From positions 1-64,000 of the forward strand of contig JAFRAT010000001.1 in the NCBI GenBank assembly GCA_017405305.1: a DNA stretch of 64,000 nt. The letters are read 5' to 3'. The notes below the pieces were generated by a model. It did not search any database, was not told where the DNA came from, and saw only the letters and a list, made by a program, of their open reading frames with translations. Origin of the DNA: Aeriscardovia sp. GTDB lineage: Bacteria > Actinomycetota > Actinomycetes > Actinomycetales > Bifidobacteriaceae. The position numbers were made by a program, and so were the translations under genes. Of the stretch, positions 8,524 to 17,649 are shown one piece after another (the first letter of the stretch is position 1; each line of letters opens with the position of its first letter).

Positions 8524-9473
8524 GGCAGCGGTCTTTCTCCCAAGATCCAGGTGTCGGAGATGCGTTCGATGGCGTCCTTGTCTGGGCAGGCGTTCAGTAG
8601 GCTCGCCACGGAGCCGCCGTGTTCCCCTGACAGACGCGCGTCCGGGTCGAGGTCCAGCCAGGGGGCTAGGACGAAGGCGCGTTGCCAGGCGCGCGGATGC
8701 GGCAACGTCAGTTCCGGGTTGGCGCTCGTCAGGCCGCCGAAGTCGATGATGTCGATGTCGAGCGGGCGCGAACCCCAGTGGACCTTGCGGCTGCGGCCAT
8801 GCGCGATTTCGATGAGGTGGATCTCGTCTAGCAGCGCCATCGGGTCGACGACGGTGCTCAGCTGGACAACGGCGTTAAGGAAGTCGGGCGCGGACTCGTC
8901 CATGCCCCAGGGCACGGAGCGGTACAGCGGCGAGATGCCGGTGACCTGTGTGCCAGGGATGCTGTCGAGAGAGACGATCGCCTCGCGCATCGCCGTCGCC
9001 ACGTCGCCGAGGTTGCCGCCCAGAGACAGGACGACGGTGCGCACCGGGCGAGACGGGACGCGGCCGACAGCAGCGGGACCAGCGTCCGCGTCAACGGCAA
9101 GAGAGCCGCCGTCGGAACGGGAACGTTCGATGGTGGCGGCGACGTCGTCGAACGGAACAGTCAGCGGCGCTGACGGCTTGTGCACGGTGACGATGACGCG
9201 GCGCACGCGCGGATCGCGCAGGATGGCTTGCGCGATGCGCTCTGCCAAGGACTCGATGAGATCACAGTGCGGGCCTTCGACCACGCTGACGATGCGGTGG
9301 GCGATTTGCCCGTAGTCGACTGTGTCGGCTAGATCGTCGCTGCTGCCCGCGGTCGTCAGGTCCAGGAACAGGCGCGCATCGACGCTGAAATTCTGCGGCC
9401 GCGTGTGCTCGAAATCCAGGCAGCCGTGCGTGCCTTGCGCGCGGATCCCTATCAGCGTGATGCAGTCAGCCAT
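8520..9473 (-). CDS. folBK: Bifunctional dihydroneopterin aldolase / HPPK
   Basis: 317 residues carrying two consecutive folate enzymes. Residues 1-115 are FolB (ITLIGIRAQGTHGCLDFEH and VDYGQIAHRI), which cleaves 7,8-dihydroneopterin to 6-hydroxymethyl-dihydropterin. Residues about 145-300 are FolK (LSLGGNLGDVATAMREAI, then WGSRPLDIDIIDFG and LPHPRAWQRAFVLAP), which adds pyrophosphate from ATP. Fusion of two successive steps is common in actinobacteria. The start overlaps the folP end by eight bases and the stop overlaps the DUF3180 start, placing it in a tightly coupled operon. Confidence 0.93.
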   Translation of the reverse strand: MADCITLIGIRAQGTHGCLDFEHTRPQNFSVDARLFLDLTTAGSSDDLADTVDYGQIAHRIVSVVEGPHCDLIESLAERIAQAILRDPRVRRVIVTVHKPSAPLTVPFDDVAATIERSRSDGGSLAVDADAGPAAVGRVPSRPVRTVVLSLGGNLGDVATAMREAIVSLDSIPGTQVTGISPLYRSVPWGMDESAPDFLNAVVQLSTVVDPMALLDEIHLIEIAHGRSRKVHWGSRPLDIDIIDFGGLTSANPELTLPHPRAWQRAFVLAPWLDLDPDARLSGEHGGSVASLLNACPDKDAIERISDTWILGERPLP

Positions 9474-10443
9474 GCTTTTCCCTTTCTTCGTGTTTTCTCC
9501 ATTCTCGCGCGACCGCCAAGGCCGCCGCTGTCGCGGCGACGGCGTGGACCCGGACAGCCCACACGCCCTGCAACGCGCACAGCGCCGACGTGGCCGCCGT
9601 GGCCGCGTCGAGGTCGCGTTCAGCGCCCGCTTCGCTGCGCGGGCAGCCGGAGCGGGCGCTGTCCCGCCGCAGCGCGGCTTTCAGGAATCCTTTGCGGGAC
9701 GCGCCGACCAGAACCGGGTATCCGGTGCTGACAAACCGCTCTAGGCCGGCCAGCACCGTGAAATTGGTGTCGATGCCGGGCTTGGAGAACCCCAGGCCTG
9801 GATCGATGATGATGTTCTCCGCCGCGACGCCTTGTTTTCCCACAGCCTCGACCCGGCGCATCAGCTCGTCGCGGACATCTTCGATCACGCCCCCGGGGTA
9901 GGCGCAGTCTGCCTGCCCAGTTTCGGCGGCGCCGTCGGGACCCATCCAGCCGCGCCAGTGCTGGACGACGTACCGGCAGCCGGCCTCGGCCACGACGGGA
10001 GCCATGCGCGGATCGAGGAGTCCGCCGGACACGTCGTTGATGATGTCGGCGCCGGCGGCCAGGGCCGCGGCGGCCACTGACGCGCGCGTGGTGTCGACGG
10101 AGACGAGAAGGGACGCTCCGCAGGCGTTCTCTCCCAGCGCGGTCTGCTCCGAACGCCAGCGGACGATGTCGGAGACGGTCCGGACGACGCGTTCGCGCTC
10201 GGCTTCCTCGGGGACGCGGGCAGCGCCTGGCCGTGTGGATTCCGCGCCGACGTCGACGATACCGGCGCCCTCGCGTGCCATGGCCTGCGCGTGGGACAGC
10301 GCGAGCGCCGGGTCGAGCCAACGGCCACCGTCAGAGAAGGAGTCCGCGGTGACGTTGAGGATGCCCATGATCGCCGTGCCGGGCTTGTCCGACGAGCCGC
10401 CAGGCTGGCGCGCGTCCTCTGCGCGCGGCTGTTCCGCTGCCAT
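9466..10443 (-). CDS. folP: Dihydropteroate synthase
   Basis: 325 residues. The enzyme joins 6-hydroxymethyl-dihydropterin pyrophosphate to p-aminobenzoate and is the sulfonamide target. The two signature segments are present: MGILNVTADSFSDGGRW near residue 26 and GAGIVDVGAESTRPGA near 55. DPGLGFSKPGID and LVGASRKGFL later in the chain complete the TIM-barrel active site. A 25-residue non-conserved N-terminus precedes the domain. It starts one base after the folE stop and ends inside the folB-folK start. Confidence 0.93.
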   Translation of the reverse strand: MAAEQPRAEDARQPGGSSDKPGTAIMGILNVTADSFSDGGRWLDPALALSHAQAMAREGAGIVDVGAESTRPGAARVPEEAERERVVRTVSDIVRWRSEQTALGENACGASLLVSVDTTRASVAAAALAAGADIINDVSGGLLDPRMAPVVAEAGCRYVVQHWRGWMGPDGAAETGQADCAYPGGVIEDVRDELMRRVEAVGKQGVAAENIIIDPGLGFSKPGIDTNFTVLAGLERFVSTGYPVLVGASRKGFLKAALRRDSARSGCPRSEAGAERDLDAATAATSALCALQGVWAVRVHAVAATAAALAVAREWRKHEEREKHG

Positions 10444-10444
10444 C

Positions 10445-11062
10445 TCAGGCTTTGCTGTCGAGGATGAGCCGCATGGCTTCGGACCGGGTCGCGGGGTTGC
10501 GCATCATGCCGCGGATGGCGGACGTCACGGTCTTCGCCTCGGTCTTCTGCACGCCGCGCATGGTCATGCACATGTGCTGCGCCTCGAGCACGATGATGAC
10601 GCCACGGGCGCCAGCGTATTTCACCAGCGCGTCGGCGATCTGCTCGGTGAGCTGTTCCTGGATCTGCGGCCGGCGCGCGTACACCTCGACGAGACGGGCG
10701 AGTTTGCTGAGGCCCACGACTTTGCCTTTTTGCGGGATGTAGCCGATATGGGCCACACCGAAGAACGGCAGCAGATGGTGTTCGCACATCGAGTAGAAGT
10801 GGATGTCGCGCACGAGGACCATGTCGTCCGTGTCCACGTCGAAGCGCTTGGCGAGTGCCTCCTGCGGGTCCTTGCTCAGGCCTCCGAAGATCTCTTCGCA
10901 GGCGCGGGCGACGCGGTCGGGCGTTTCCTTGAGGCCGGGGCGGTCGGGATCGTCTCCGATAGACGCCAGAAACAGGCGGACCGCCGCCTTCACGCCGTCC
11001 TGGTCGATGGCGTGGCGAGCGGCGGTCTGCGTTGCAACATCCTGCTTGGCAGCTTCAGGCAT
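10445..11062 (-). CDS. folE: GTP cyclohydrolase I
   Basis: 205 residues. It converts GTP to 7,8-dihydroneopterin triphosphate, the first step of folate synthesis. The zinc site and catalytic core are clear: [19 protein letters not shown] in the middle, and the second zinc cysteine in [12 protein letters not shown]. The segment [20 protein letters not shown] is also typical. It overlaps ftsH by eight bases upstream and abuts folP downstream, so the folate steps E, P, B and K are encoded in a row, in pathway order except that P precedes B and K. Confidence 0.95.
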   Translation of the reverse strand: MPEAAKQDVATQTAARHAIDQDGVKAAVRLFLASIGDDPDRPGLKETPDRVARACEEIFGGLSKDPQEALAKRFDVDTDDMVLVRDIHFYSMCEHHLLPFFGVAHIGYIPQKGKVVGLSKLARLVEVYARRPQIQEQLTEQIADALVKYAGARGVIIVLEAQHMCMTMRGVQKTEAKTVTSAIRGMMRNPATRSEAMRLILDSKA

Positions 11063-13154
11063 GAGCGCCTCCCTGCTGCTGGGAATCGGTGGGGGCGGCG
11101 CTCTCGCCGGTCACCGTCCTGCGCAGAGCCTCCGGAATCGGGACCGGCGGTATGTCCGGCAGCGGGCGGGCCGGGTTGGACAGCCATTCCTGGCGCACCG
11201 GCGCTTTGCGCACGCCGGCGAAGATCCGCTCGAGGTCGTGCTCGTCGAGGGTTTCCTTGACCAGCAGCTCGCGGACCATCTCGTCGAGAATGCCGCGGTT
11301 CTCGTTGATGACACGCCACGCCTCGGTGTGCGCGGTTTCCACTAGGTCGTGGACCTCGCGGTCGATTTCGGCCTGCGTTTCCTCGGAGTATTTGTGCGGA
11401 GCCAGGTCGGACTCGTCGTTGTTGGAGCCGGCGGTCCCCCATTTGACGGCGCCGAGCTTGGTCGAGAAGCCGTACTCCATCACCATCTGGCGGGCGATGT
11501 CGGTGGCTTTCTCGATGTCGTTGGACGCGCCGCTCGTCGGGTCGTGGAACACGATTTCCTCCGCGGTGCGCCCGCCCATGGCGTAGGCCATCTGGTCGAG
11601 CATCGCGTTGCGGGATTCGGAGTAGCGGTCGGACTGCGGCATGACGGCGGTGTAGCCCAGCGCGCGGCCGCGCGGCAGGATGGTGACCTTTGTCACCGGG
11701 TCGGTGTCGTGCATGGCGGCGGCGACAAGCGCGTGGCCGGATTCGTGGTACGCGGTGTTGCGCAGCTCGTCGAGGGCCATGCCCTTCCACTGGCGGCGCG
11801 GGCCGGCCATGACGCGGTCGATGGCCTCGTCGATGGCGCGGTTGTCGATAAGCTGGGCGTTGGAGCGGGCTGTCAGCAAAGCGGCCTCGTTGAGCACATT
11901 CGCCAGGTCGGCGCCGGTCATGCCTGGGGTACGGACAGCGATCATGTGCAGGTCGACATCCGGAACGAACGGCTTGCCCTTGGCATGAACCTTGAGGATG
12001 GCCTCGCGGCCGGCGAGGTCCGGGGCTTCGACGGCCACCTGGCGGTCGAAACGGCCTGGACGCAGCAGCGCGGAGTCGAGGACGTCCGGACGGTTCGTCG
12101 CCGCGATGACGATGATGCCGGTGTCGTTGTTGAAGCCGTCCATCTCGACGAGCAGCTGGTTGAGGGTCTGCTCGCGCTCGTCATGGCCGCCGGTCATGCC
12201 CGAGCCGCGCTTGCGTCCCACGGCATCGATCTCGTCGATGAAGATGATGGCTGGCGCGTGTTTCTTGGCTTCAGCGAACAGGTCGCGGACGCGAGAAGCG
12301 CCTAGGCCGACGAACATCTCGACGAAATCGGAGCCGGCCATGGCGTAGAACGGCACGCCTGCCTCGCCGGCGATAGCGCGGGCGAGCAGGGTCTTGCCCG
12401 TTCCCGGAGGGCCGTATAGCAGTACGCCGCGCGGGATGCGGGCCCCCAGACGGCGGTACTTGGCCGGGTCTTTGAGGAAGTCTTTGATCTCCTGAACTTC
12501 CTGGACCGCGGCCGGTTCGCCGGCGACGTCGGTGAAGCGCGTCTTGGGGATCTCGGAGTTCGGCAGGCGTTTGCCGCTCTTGCCGCCGAGACCCATGATG
12601 CCTCCGCCGCCCTGCAGACGGGACATGGCCCACCAGAAGACGCCGAGGACAATGAGGAACGGCAGCAGGCTGGTGACGACGTATTCCCACATGCTGTTGT
12701 TCGGCACGATGGAGTTGTACACATAGCCCGGACGCGAGGAGGCGTCTTCCACGGCCTTGACGACCTGCGGTCCTTGGGAAGCGACGTAGTAGAACTGGAC
12801 GTCCTTACCGTACTGGACCGTCTTGCCGTCGACTGTGTTGCTGTAGTCGCCTGTCAGCTGCAGCTGGACCTGCTGGGTCGGGCCATCGATCGTGGCCGAC
12901 TTCACTTGGACGGTTCCCTGCTGCTTGAGGAGGTTCAGGCCGTCCTGGGTGGTGATGGTTTTCGCGCCGCGGCCGGTGGTGAATTGGAACCCGATGAGGG
13001 CGATGATGATCAGCAGGATGATCCAGAACCACGGCTGCTTCCAGAAGGGCTGGCCCTTCTTGCCGCCGTCGAAGCCGCCGCCGTTCTGGTTGGATGGCGT
13101 CCTCGGCCTTTGAGGACTCGGCCCGTTTGGCCCTGAGGCCTGAGGCATGCTCAT
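11055..13154 (-). CDS. ftsH: ATP-dependent zinc metalloprotease FtsH
   Basis: 699 residues. A membrane-anchored AAA+ protease that degrades misfolded membrane proteins and some regulators. The chain shows a Gly/Pro/Gln-rich N-terminus, a first membrane segment (about 35-60), an extracytoplasmic domain, a second membrane segment (about 158-178), the AAA module with GPPGTGKT, the second region of homology ([20 protein letters not shown]) and the zinc site HESGH. It overlaps hpt by four bases (ATGA) and folE by eight. The hpt-ftsH-fol order is widespread in actinobacteria. Confidence 0.96.
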   Translation of the reverse strand: MSMPQASGPNGPSPQRPRTPSNQNGGGFDGGKKGQPFWKQPWFWIILLIIIALIGFQFTTGRGAKTITTQDGLNLLKQQGTVQVKSATIDGPTQQVQLQLTGDYSNTVDGKTVQYGKDVQFYYVASQGPQVVKAVEDASSRPGYVYNSIVPNNSMWEYVVTSLLPFLIVLGVFWWAMSRLQGGGGIMGLGGKSGKRLPNSEIPKTRFTDVAGEPAAVQEVQEIKDFLKDPAKYRRLGARIPRGVLLYGPPGTGKTLLARAIAGEAGVPFYAMAGSDFVEMFVGLGASRVRDLFAEAKKHAPAIIFIDEIDAVGRKRGSGMTGGHDEREQTLNQLLVEMDGFNNDTGIIVIAATNRPDVLDSALLRPGRFDRQVAVEAPDLAGREAILKVHAKGKPFVPDVDLHMIAVRTPGMTGADLANVLNEAALLTARSNAQLIDNRAIDEAIDRVMAGPRRQWKGMALDELRNTAYHESGHALVAAAMHDTDPVTKVTILPRGRALGYTAVMPQSDRYSESRNAMLDQMAYAMGGRTAEEIVFHDPTSGASNDIEKATDIARQMVMEYGFSTKLGAVKWGTAGSNNDESDLAPHKYSEETQAEIDREVHDLVETAHTEAWRVINENRGILDEMVRELLVKETLDEHDLERIFAGVRKAPVRQEWLSNPARPLPDIPPVPIPEALRRTVTGESAAPTDSQQQGGAHA

Positions 13155-13732
13155 GCTTGATCTCCTTGCTGCGGCTTGACAACGACGATGGAATCCAGGT
13201 TACGGTAGCGCTCGTCGTAGTCAAGGCCGAAGCCGACGACGAACTCGTCCGGGATCTCGTACCCCGGATACTTTATGTCGATGTCGTACTTGCGGCGAGA
13301 GGGCTTTGTCAACAGCGGAAAAACCTCGACGGAGCGCGCGCCGCGCTGCTTGAGGTTGTTGGCGAGCCAATGCAGGGTGTAGCCCGAATCGACGACGTCC
13401 TCGACGATGAGAATGTCCCTGTCCTTGATGCGGGCCGTCAGGTCGGCGCGGACGGTCACTGTGCCGGTGGACTCGCGCATGCCCACGCCGTAGGAGGACA
13501 GGGACATGAAGTCCATCTCCGCGGTGCTGTGCATATGGCTGTTGAGTCCGACCATCGTGTTGATAGCGCCCTTGAGAACAGCCACCATGAGCAGGTCTTT
13601 GCCCCGGTAGTCCTCGTCGATCTTCCGGGCGACCTCCTCAAGCTTCGCTTCGATCTGCTCGTGTGTCAGGAGAACGCGCTCAACTTCGACATCGTCATAA
13701 TTCTGAACGTCAGATACTTCCATAACGGTCAT
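13151..13732 (-). CDS. hpt: Hypoxanthine phosphoribosyltransferase
   Basis: 193 residues from ATG 13732. Purine salvage: hypoxanthine or guanine plus PRPP gives IMP or GMP. The PRPP-binding motif is ILIVEDVVDSGYTL, preceded by the flexible-loop region MSLSSYGVGMRESTG. The frame is open upstream to 14041, but that part is antisense-like to nothing and overlaps tilS, so it was rejected. The chosen start lies 23 bases inside the tilS end; ATG 13723 is an alternative. Coupled to ftsH by a four-base overlap. Confidence 0.92.
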   Translation of the reverse strand: MTVMEVSDVQNYDDVEVERVLLTHEQIEAKLEEVARKIDEDYRGKDLLMVAVLKGAINTMVGLNSHMHSTAEMDFMSLSSYGVGMRESTGTVTVRADLTARIKDRDILIVEDVVDSGYTLHWLANNLKQRGARSVEVFPLLTKPSRRKYDIDIKYPGYEIPDEFVVGFGLDYDERYRNLDSIVVVKPQQGDQA

Positions 13733-14855
13733 TCTGGCACAGCTCAATGACGTGGCCCCGCCGGGCGACCGTCGTGGCGCAGGAAACGCGAACGTCGCCA
13801 GCACCCCGGGCGCGCACGACGAGGTGCTCCAGTTGATCCGCCTGGCGCTCCAGCTGCGCCCGGTGGTCGGAGCCGTCAGCCGCCGCGGCGGCCTCGACCA
13901 CCAGGCCGCACACGCGCCGCCGGATCGCCGGCGGCAGGGATCGCAGGCGCGCGGCGTCCCAACGGGATGGAGCAACGCCTTCGTCCACAGGATCGGCTTC
14001 CGGCACGGCGCAGCGGCGAAACTCCCGCCGGGCGACCGCATCCAGGTATTCCTGGTCCTGGCGCTGACGGGCGGCGAACCGCGCCAGATGGTCGCGCGCC
14101 GCCAGGCCGCCGACGGCCTCGAGAGCCGGCATCACCGACTGACGGACCCGCGAGCGCAGCGGCAGCGAGCCGCGCTCTCCCTCCGGGACGTTGTCGCCGT
14201 TGGTCGGATCGTCCCACCAGTCCACGCCCAGCCTCCGGCAGATCGCCGTGGTGGCTGACCGGGGGACGTCGAGGAAGGGCCGCAGGTAGAGCACGCCGGA
14301 GGAGTCGCAGTGCAGGGCCGGCATGCCGGCGAACGCCGCGGGAGATGGGCTGCGCAGCGCGCCCAGCAGGACGGTCTCCGCCTGGTCGTCGCGCGTGTGG
14401 GCCAGGCAGACGGCCGCGGCGCCGGTTTCTTCGGCCGCGGCGGCGAAGGCCGTGTACCGGGCTGTCCGGGCGGCGGCTTCCGTACCGACGCGGGCGATGT
14501 CGGCTTCCGGCACGCGCACGGTCCTGACGAAGGCGCGCTCAGCACCTAGGGATTCGCAGATCCGGGCGGCCTGCGCCGCTACGGCGGCGGAGCCTGGCTG
14601 CAGCTGGTGGTCCACGATGATCGTGGCGAGGCGCAGGCCGTTCATGCCGGCGACAAGAGCCGCGACGGCTGTCAGAGCCAGGGAGTCGCGTCCGCCGGAG
14701 CAGGCGACGAGGACCAGCGGCGCGTCCGGCGCCGGCCGGTGGGTGCCATGCTCGTTGTGGCGGGCCAGGGCGTCCGGCTGCGGCCCCAGTCCGGCTTGCT
14801 CGAAGCAGCCGCGGACGGCGCCGATGGCGGTTTTCAAGGAGGGCGAGGAGACCAT
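13710..14855 (-). CDS. tilS: tRNA(Ile)-lysidine synthetase
   Basis: 381 residues from ATG 14855, preceded by GGAG at a five-base spacing. The longer frame to 14924 would run into dacB. TilS modifies C34 of the minor tRNA(Ile)(CAU) to lysidine, which makes it read AUA. The N-type ATP pyrophosphatase loop is SGGRDS (residues about 51-56). LAHTRDDQAETVLLGALR and the segment with RPFLDVPRS are also family-typical. The region between dacB and hpt is the usual location in actinobacteria, where tilS-hpt-ftsH are linked. Confidence 0.92.
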   Translation of the reverse strand: MVSSPSLKTAIGAVRGCFEQAGLGPQPDALARHNEHGTHRPAPDAPLVLVACSGGRDSLALTAVAALVAGMNGLRLATIIVDHQLQPGSAAVAAQAARICESLGAERAFVRTVRVPEADIARVGTEAAARTARYTAFAAAAEETGAAAVCLAHTRDDQAETVLLGALRSPSPAAFAGMPALHCDSSGVLYLRPFLDVPRSATTAICRRLGVDWWDDPTNGDNVPEGERGSLPLRSRVRQSVMPALEAVGGLAARDHLARFAARQRQDQEYLDAVARREFRRCAVPEADPVDEGVAPSRWDAARLRSLPPAIRRRVCGLVVEAAAAADGSDHRAQLERQADQLEHLVVRARGAGDVRVSCATTVARRGHVIELCQNDRYGSI

Positions 14856-14865
14856 AGTGCTCCGA

Positions 14866-16344
14866 TCAGGCGTTTGCCAGGGCCGACACGAAGTTGTCGA
14901 TGGCTTGCTCTGCACCGGCTTCACTGGTGGGGTTGTTGACGATGACGGAGAAGTACAGCAACCCGCCCTTGAGGGGCAGGACCGTGCCGGACTGGGCGGT
15001 GACGTTGCCGAGGGTGCCGGTTTTCAAGCGCGCCAGGCCATAGATGTCCGGCGCAAAGTCATGCTCCTGCGCGGTGCCGGAGAAGCCGGCGACGCCTAGG
15101 CCTTCCAGCGCGGCGGCGTCGGCGCTCTCGTAGTACTGGCGTTCCACCTGCACAAGGGCTGCGACGGTGGCTGTTGACCCGTTGGACAGGCCGGAGCAGT
15201 CGGCCATGTGCACGCCGTTCATGTCGATGCCCAAGTCCGAGTCGATCTTGACGATGGAGCTGGTGGCGCCGGCCGTGGAGTTGGCGGCCCCGACCTTCAG
15301 GGCCAGCAAGCGGCCCAACAGCTCGATGAGCGTGTTGTCGGACTGCTGGAGCGTCAGGCGCAGGATCTCCCATAGCGGCGCGGAATGGATGACTCCCAGC
15401 TGGTTGCCGGCCGTTTCCGCCTTCATCTGGACGGCCGACGCGGTCCCCCGCTGCGGCGAGACGGTGATGCCGTCTTTGGCCAGCAGCTGGGCGAATACGG
15501 CGGACACGGCCCCGGCGGGGTCGGTCTGACGCGGCAGGTACGCGTTCTTGATGTCGTCGGGGTTGGAGCTGAGCGAGCCGATCCTGCCTTCGTCGATGGC
15601 CATGGAGGACATCGGCGTGTAGTCGCCCATCGCCTCGATGCCGGGGATCATGGTCGGCGGCGTGGTCTCGGAACCGAACAGCGAGTTGTCGATGTCCAGC
15701 GTCACAGACGTGATCTTCCTGGCTTTCAGGGCGGCGGCGGTCTCCTGCGCCAGCGATGCCAGGCCAGCCCGGCCGACCACATGGCCGGGGTCGTTGTAGC
15801 CTGTGCCCAGCAGCATGTCGCCGTGGCCCTTGAGGACGACGGTGCCCGCGGAGCCGGACCGGGAGACAAGGTAGGTGTCGGTGGCTAGCGTCGAACCCAT
15901 GTTCAGCGTGTGGACGACCGCGAGCGCTGTCAGGGTTTTGAGGTTGGAAGCCGGGATACGCGGGACTGTCGGGTCGAGTGACGCGAGAGTCTTGCCGTCG
16001 GAGTTCTCGACGAGCACGGAGTTGTCGGTCCCCAGCGACGGGTTGGATTCGAAGGTTTTCAACGCCTGATCGATCACGGACTGGTTGATGGGCGTGGGCC
16101 GGTCGGTTGCTTCCCCGACGAGGCTTTTGGCTGCGACGGTTCTGGCCGCGGCGGGTGCTCCTGGCACGGTTGCGACGGCGCCTGCTGACGGTGACGAACC
16201 CGGCCGCAGGCCGAAACGGTTCCCATAGAAGCACGCCGCGCACAGCGCGCAGGCGGCGAGCGCCGCGATGGAAATGGTGGTGGTCCGGCGTTGTCGGGCG
16301 GAACGCGGGGCGCGATGGGCTCCTTGATGTTTCTTTTGTGACAT
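14866..16344 (-). CDS. dacB: D-alanyl-D-alanine carboxypeptidase, PBP4/S13 type
   Basis: 492 residues. Trims or cleaves peptide cross-links in peptidoglycan outside the membrane. A basic N-terminus and one membrane/signal segment (about 24-42) are followed by the three penicillin-binding motifs: SxxK in PASNLKTL, SxN in QQSDNTL, and KTG in LKTGTLG. The spacing is that of the S13 family, with the long insertion between the first two motifs. AAAAGGAAC before the ATG is a good ribosome-binding site. It lies 27 bases after the GT2 gene and 10 before tilS. Confidence 0.92.
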   Translation of the reverse strand: MSQKKHQGAHRAPRSARQRRTTTISIAALAACALCAACFYGNRFGLRPGSSPSAGAVATVPGAPAAARTVAAKSLVGEATDRPTPINQSVIDQALKTFESNPSLGTDNSVLVENSDGKTLASLDPTVPRIPASNLKTLTALAVVHTLNMGSTLATDTYLVSRSGSAGTVVLKGHGDMLLGTGYNDPGHVVGRAGLASLAQETAAALKARKITSVTLDIDNSLFGSETTPPTMIPGIEAMGDYTPMSSMAIDEGRIGSLSSNPDDIKNAYLPRQTDPAGAVSAVFAQLLAKDGITVSPQRGTASAVQMKAETAGNQLGVIHSAPLWEILRLTLQQSDNTLIELLGRLLALKVGAANSTAGATSSIVKIDSDLGIDMNGVHMADCSGLSNGSTATVAALVQVERQYYESADAAALEGLGVAGFSGTAQEHDFAPDIYGLARLKTGTLGNVTAQSGTVLPLKGGLLYFSVIVNNPTSEAGAEQAIDNFVSALANA

Positions 16345-16371
16345 GTTCCTTTTCGTGCTTCCCGCTGTTCC

Positions 16372-17643
16372 CTACTGCTGCCGGCGTTCCGCGCTCTCCG
16401 GCGGCCTGTTTCCGGTCCTGTCCTGCCCGTTGTGCGTAATCGGTTTCCATTCCGGCTTGGAGAACAGCGCTACGAAAGCGATGGGGATGTAGCTCAGCAT
16501 GTACAGCGGGAAGCTGAGCACGTAGGCAACCAGTTCGCGGTTCGTCGCGCCGATGCGCTGCCGTTCCGCCATCACTGTCAGCGCGGCGATGGCCATCATT
16601 CCCAGCATACTCCAACCCGTTCCGTACACCCACGCCCAGAGATTGTCCAGTTGCGATTGCCAGGTGACGAAACCGCAGGCGGCGAACAGGAAGCCCAGCA
16701 ACTCGCGCACGGCCCAGAAAACCGTCAGCGGGCAGATCATGAGCATCATGTCGATGGACGAGAAGTCGCCTTCGGCGAAGGCGCGGCGCACGAGGTCGGG
16801 CCCGTAGTAGCGGAAGACCTGCAGGAAGCCCTTCGACCAGCGCACGCGCTGGCGCCAGCTCTGCGCGAAGGTCACCGGCTGCTCGTCGTAGAGCATGGCG
16901 TCGCCCACGTAGCCGATGCGCTCGCCGTGGAGGATGGAGTCCAGCGTGAACTCCATGTCCTCGGTCATGAGGTGGAACTTCCAGCCGTCGTTGCGTTCCA
17001 TGATCTCGCGGGAGAAGAGAAACCCGGTTCCGCCGACGTGGCAGCTCGAGTGAAGGAACATGCGGGTGCTGTTGAGGAAGCGCGACTCGCGCACGAACCA
17101 CAGGGCAGCGCCGGCGGACACCCAGTTGTCGATGTTCTTGGAGTTGCGGTAGCTCGTCAGGATGCGGAAACCGGCGTGGAAACCCTTGTTCATCTCGCTG
17201 ATGTACCGCTCGTCGAGCAGGTTGTCGGCGTCGAAGACGAAGAAGGCGTCGTAGCGCTGCGCCGCTCCCTGGAGCGTCATCCGGTTGAGCAGGTACGTCA
17301 GCGCGTAGCCCTTGCCGACGTGGTCCGCGTCGTGCCGTTCGTCCACGTGCTCGCCCAGGCCTCGCACCAGCTGTGCGGTATGGTCTGTGCAGTTGTCGGC
17401 CACCAGCCAGATGTCGACAAGGTCCTGCGGGTAATCGTTCGCCCGGATCGAGGCGACGAGGTTGCCAATGACTTTCTCCTCGTTGCGAGCGCTGATGAGC
17501 ACGGCGTAGCGCTTGTCGGCGGGCGCGTCCGGGAAGACGAGCGGCTTGGCGAACAGGCCCACGGCGATGTAGAAGACCTGGTAGACAACCATGATCCCGC
17601 TGATGATGGCTAGCACCCAGTCCAGAAAAGTCAGCAAAGCCAC
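16372..17643 (-). CDS. Membrane-bound processive glycosyltransferase, family GT2
   Basis: 423 residues. N-terminal membrane segment (about 5-30), a GT-A catalytic domain, then three or four membrane segments (about 285-390). The catalytic motifs of processive GT2 enzymes are visible: the nucleotide-binding NEE (SARNEEKVIG), DAD (VFDADNLLDE), TED (HLMTEDMEFT) and QRVRW. This architecture is that of cellulose/hyaluronan synthase-like and related polysaccharide polymerases. The sugar and product cannot be told from sequence. The GTG start has AAGGAG ten bases upstream, located in the end of the preceding permease gene. Confidence 0.85.
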   Translation of the reverse strand: MALLTFLDWVLAIISGIMVVYQVFYIAVGLFAKPLVFPDAPADKRYAVLISARNEEKVIGNLVASIRANDYPQDLVDIWLVADNCTDHTAQLVRGLGEHVDERHDADHVGKGYALTYLLNRMTLQGAAQRYDAFFVFDADNLLDERYISEMNKGFHAGFRILTSYRNSKNIDNWVSAGAALWFVRESRFLNSTRMFLHSSCHVGGTGFLFSREIMERNDGWKFHLMTEDMEFTLDSILHGERIGYVGDAMLYDEQPVTFAQSWRQRVRWSKGFLQVFRYYGPDLVRRAFAEGDFSSIDMMLMICPLTVFWAVRELLGFLFAACGFVTWQSQLDNLWAWVYGTGWSMLGMMAIAALTVMAERQRIGATNRELVAYVLSFPLYMLSYIPIAFVALFSKPEWKPITHNGQDRTGNRPPESAERRQQ

Positions 17644-17649
17644 GCTCAG

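Noticed and set aside
13733-14041. N-terminal extension of hpt
   Set aside because: It overlaps tilS fully and its translation is Arg/Pro/Ser-rich; the HPRT family begins near ATG 13732.
15059-17101. 680-residue frame on the minus strand overlapping dacB and the GT2 gene
   Set aside because: Same strand but a different frame from two clear genes; sequence is nearly all Arg, His, Pro, Gly and Gln.
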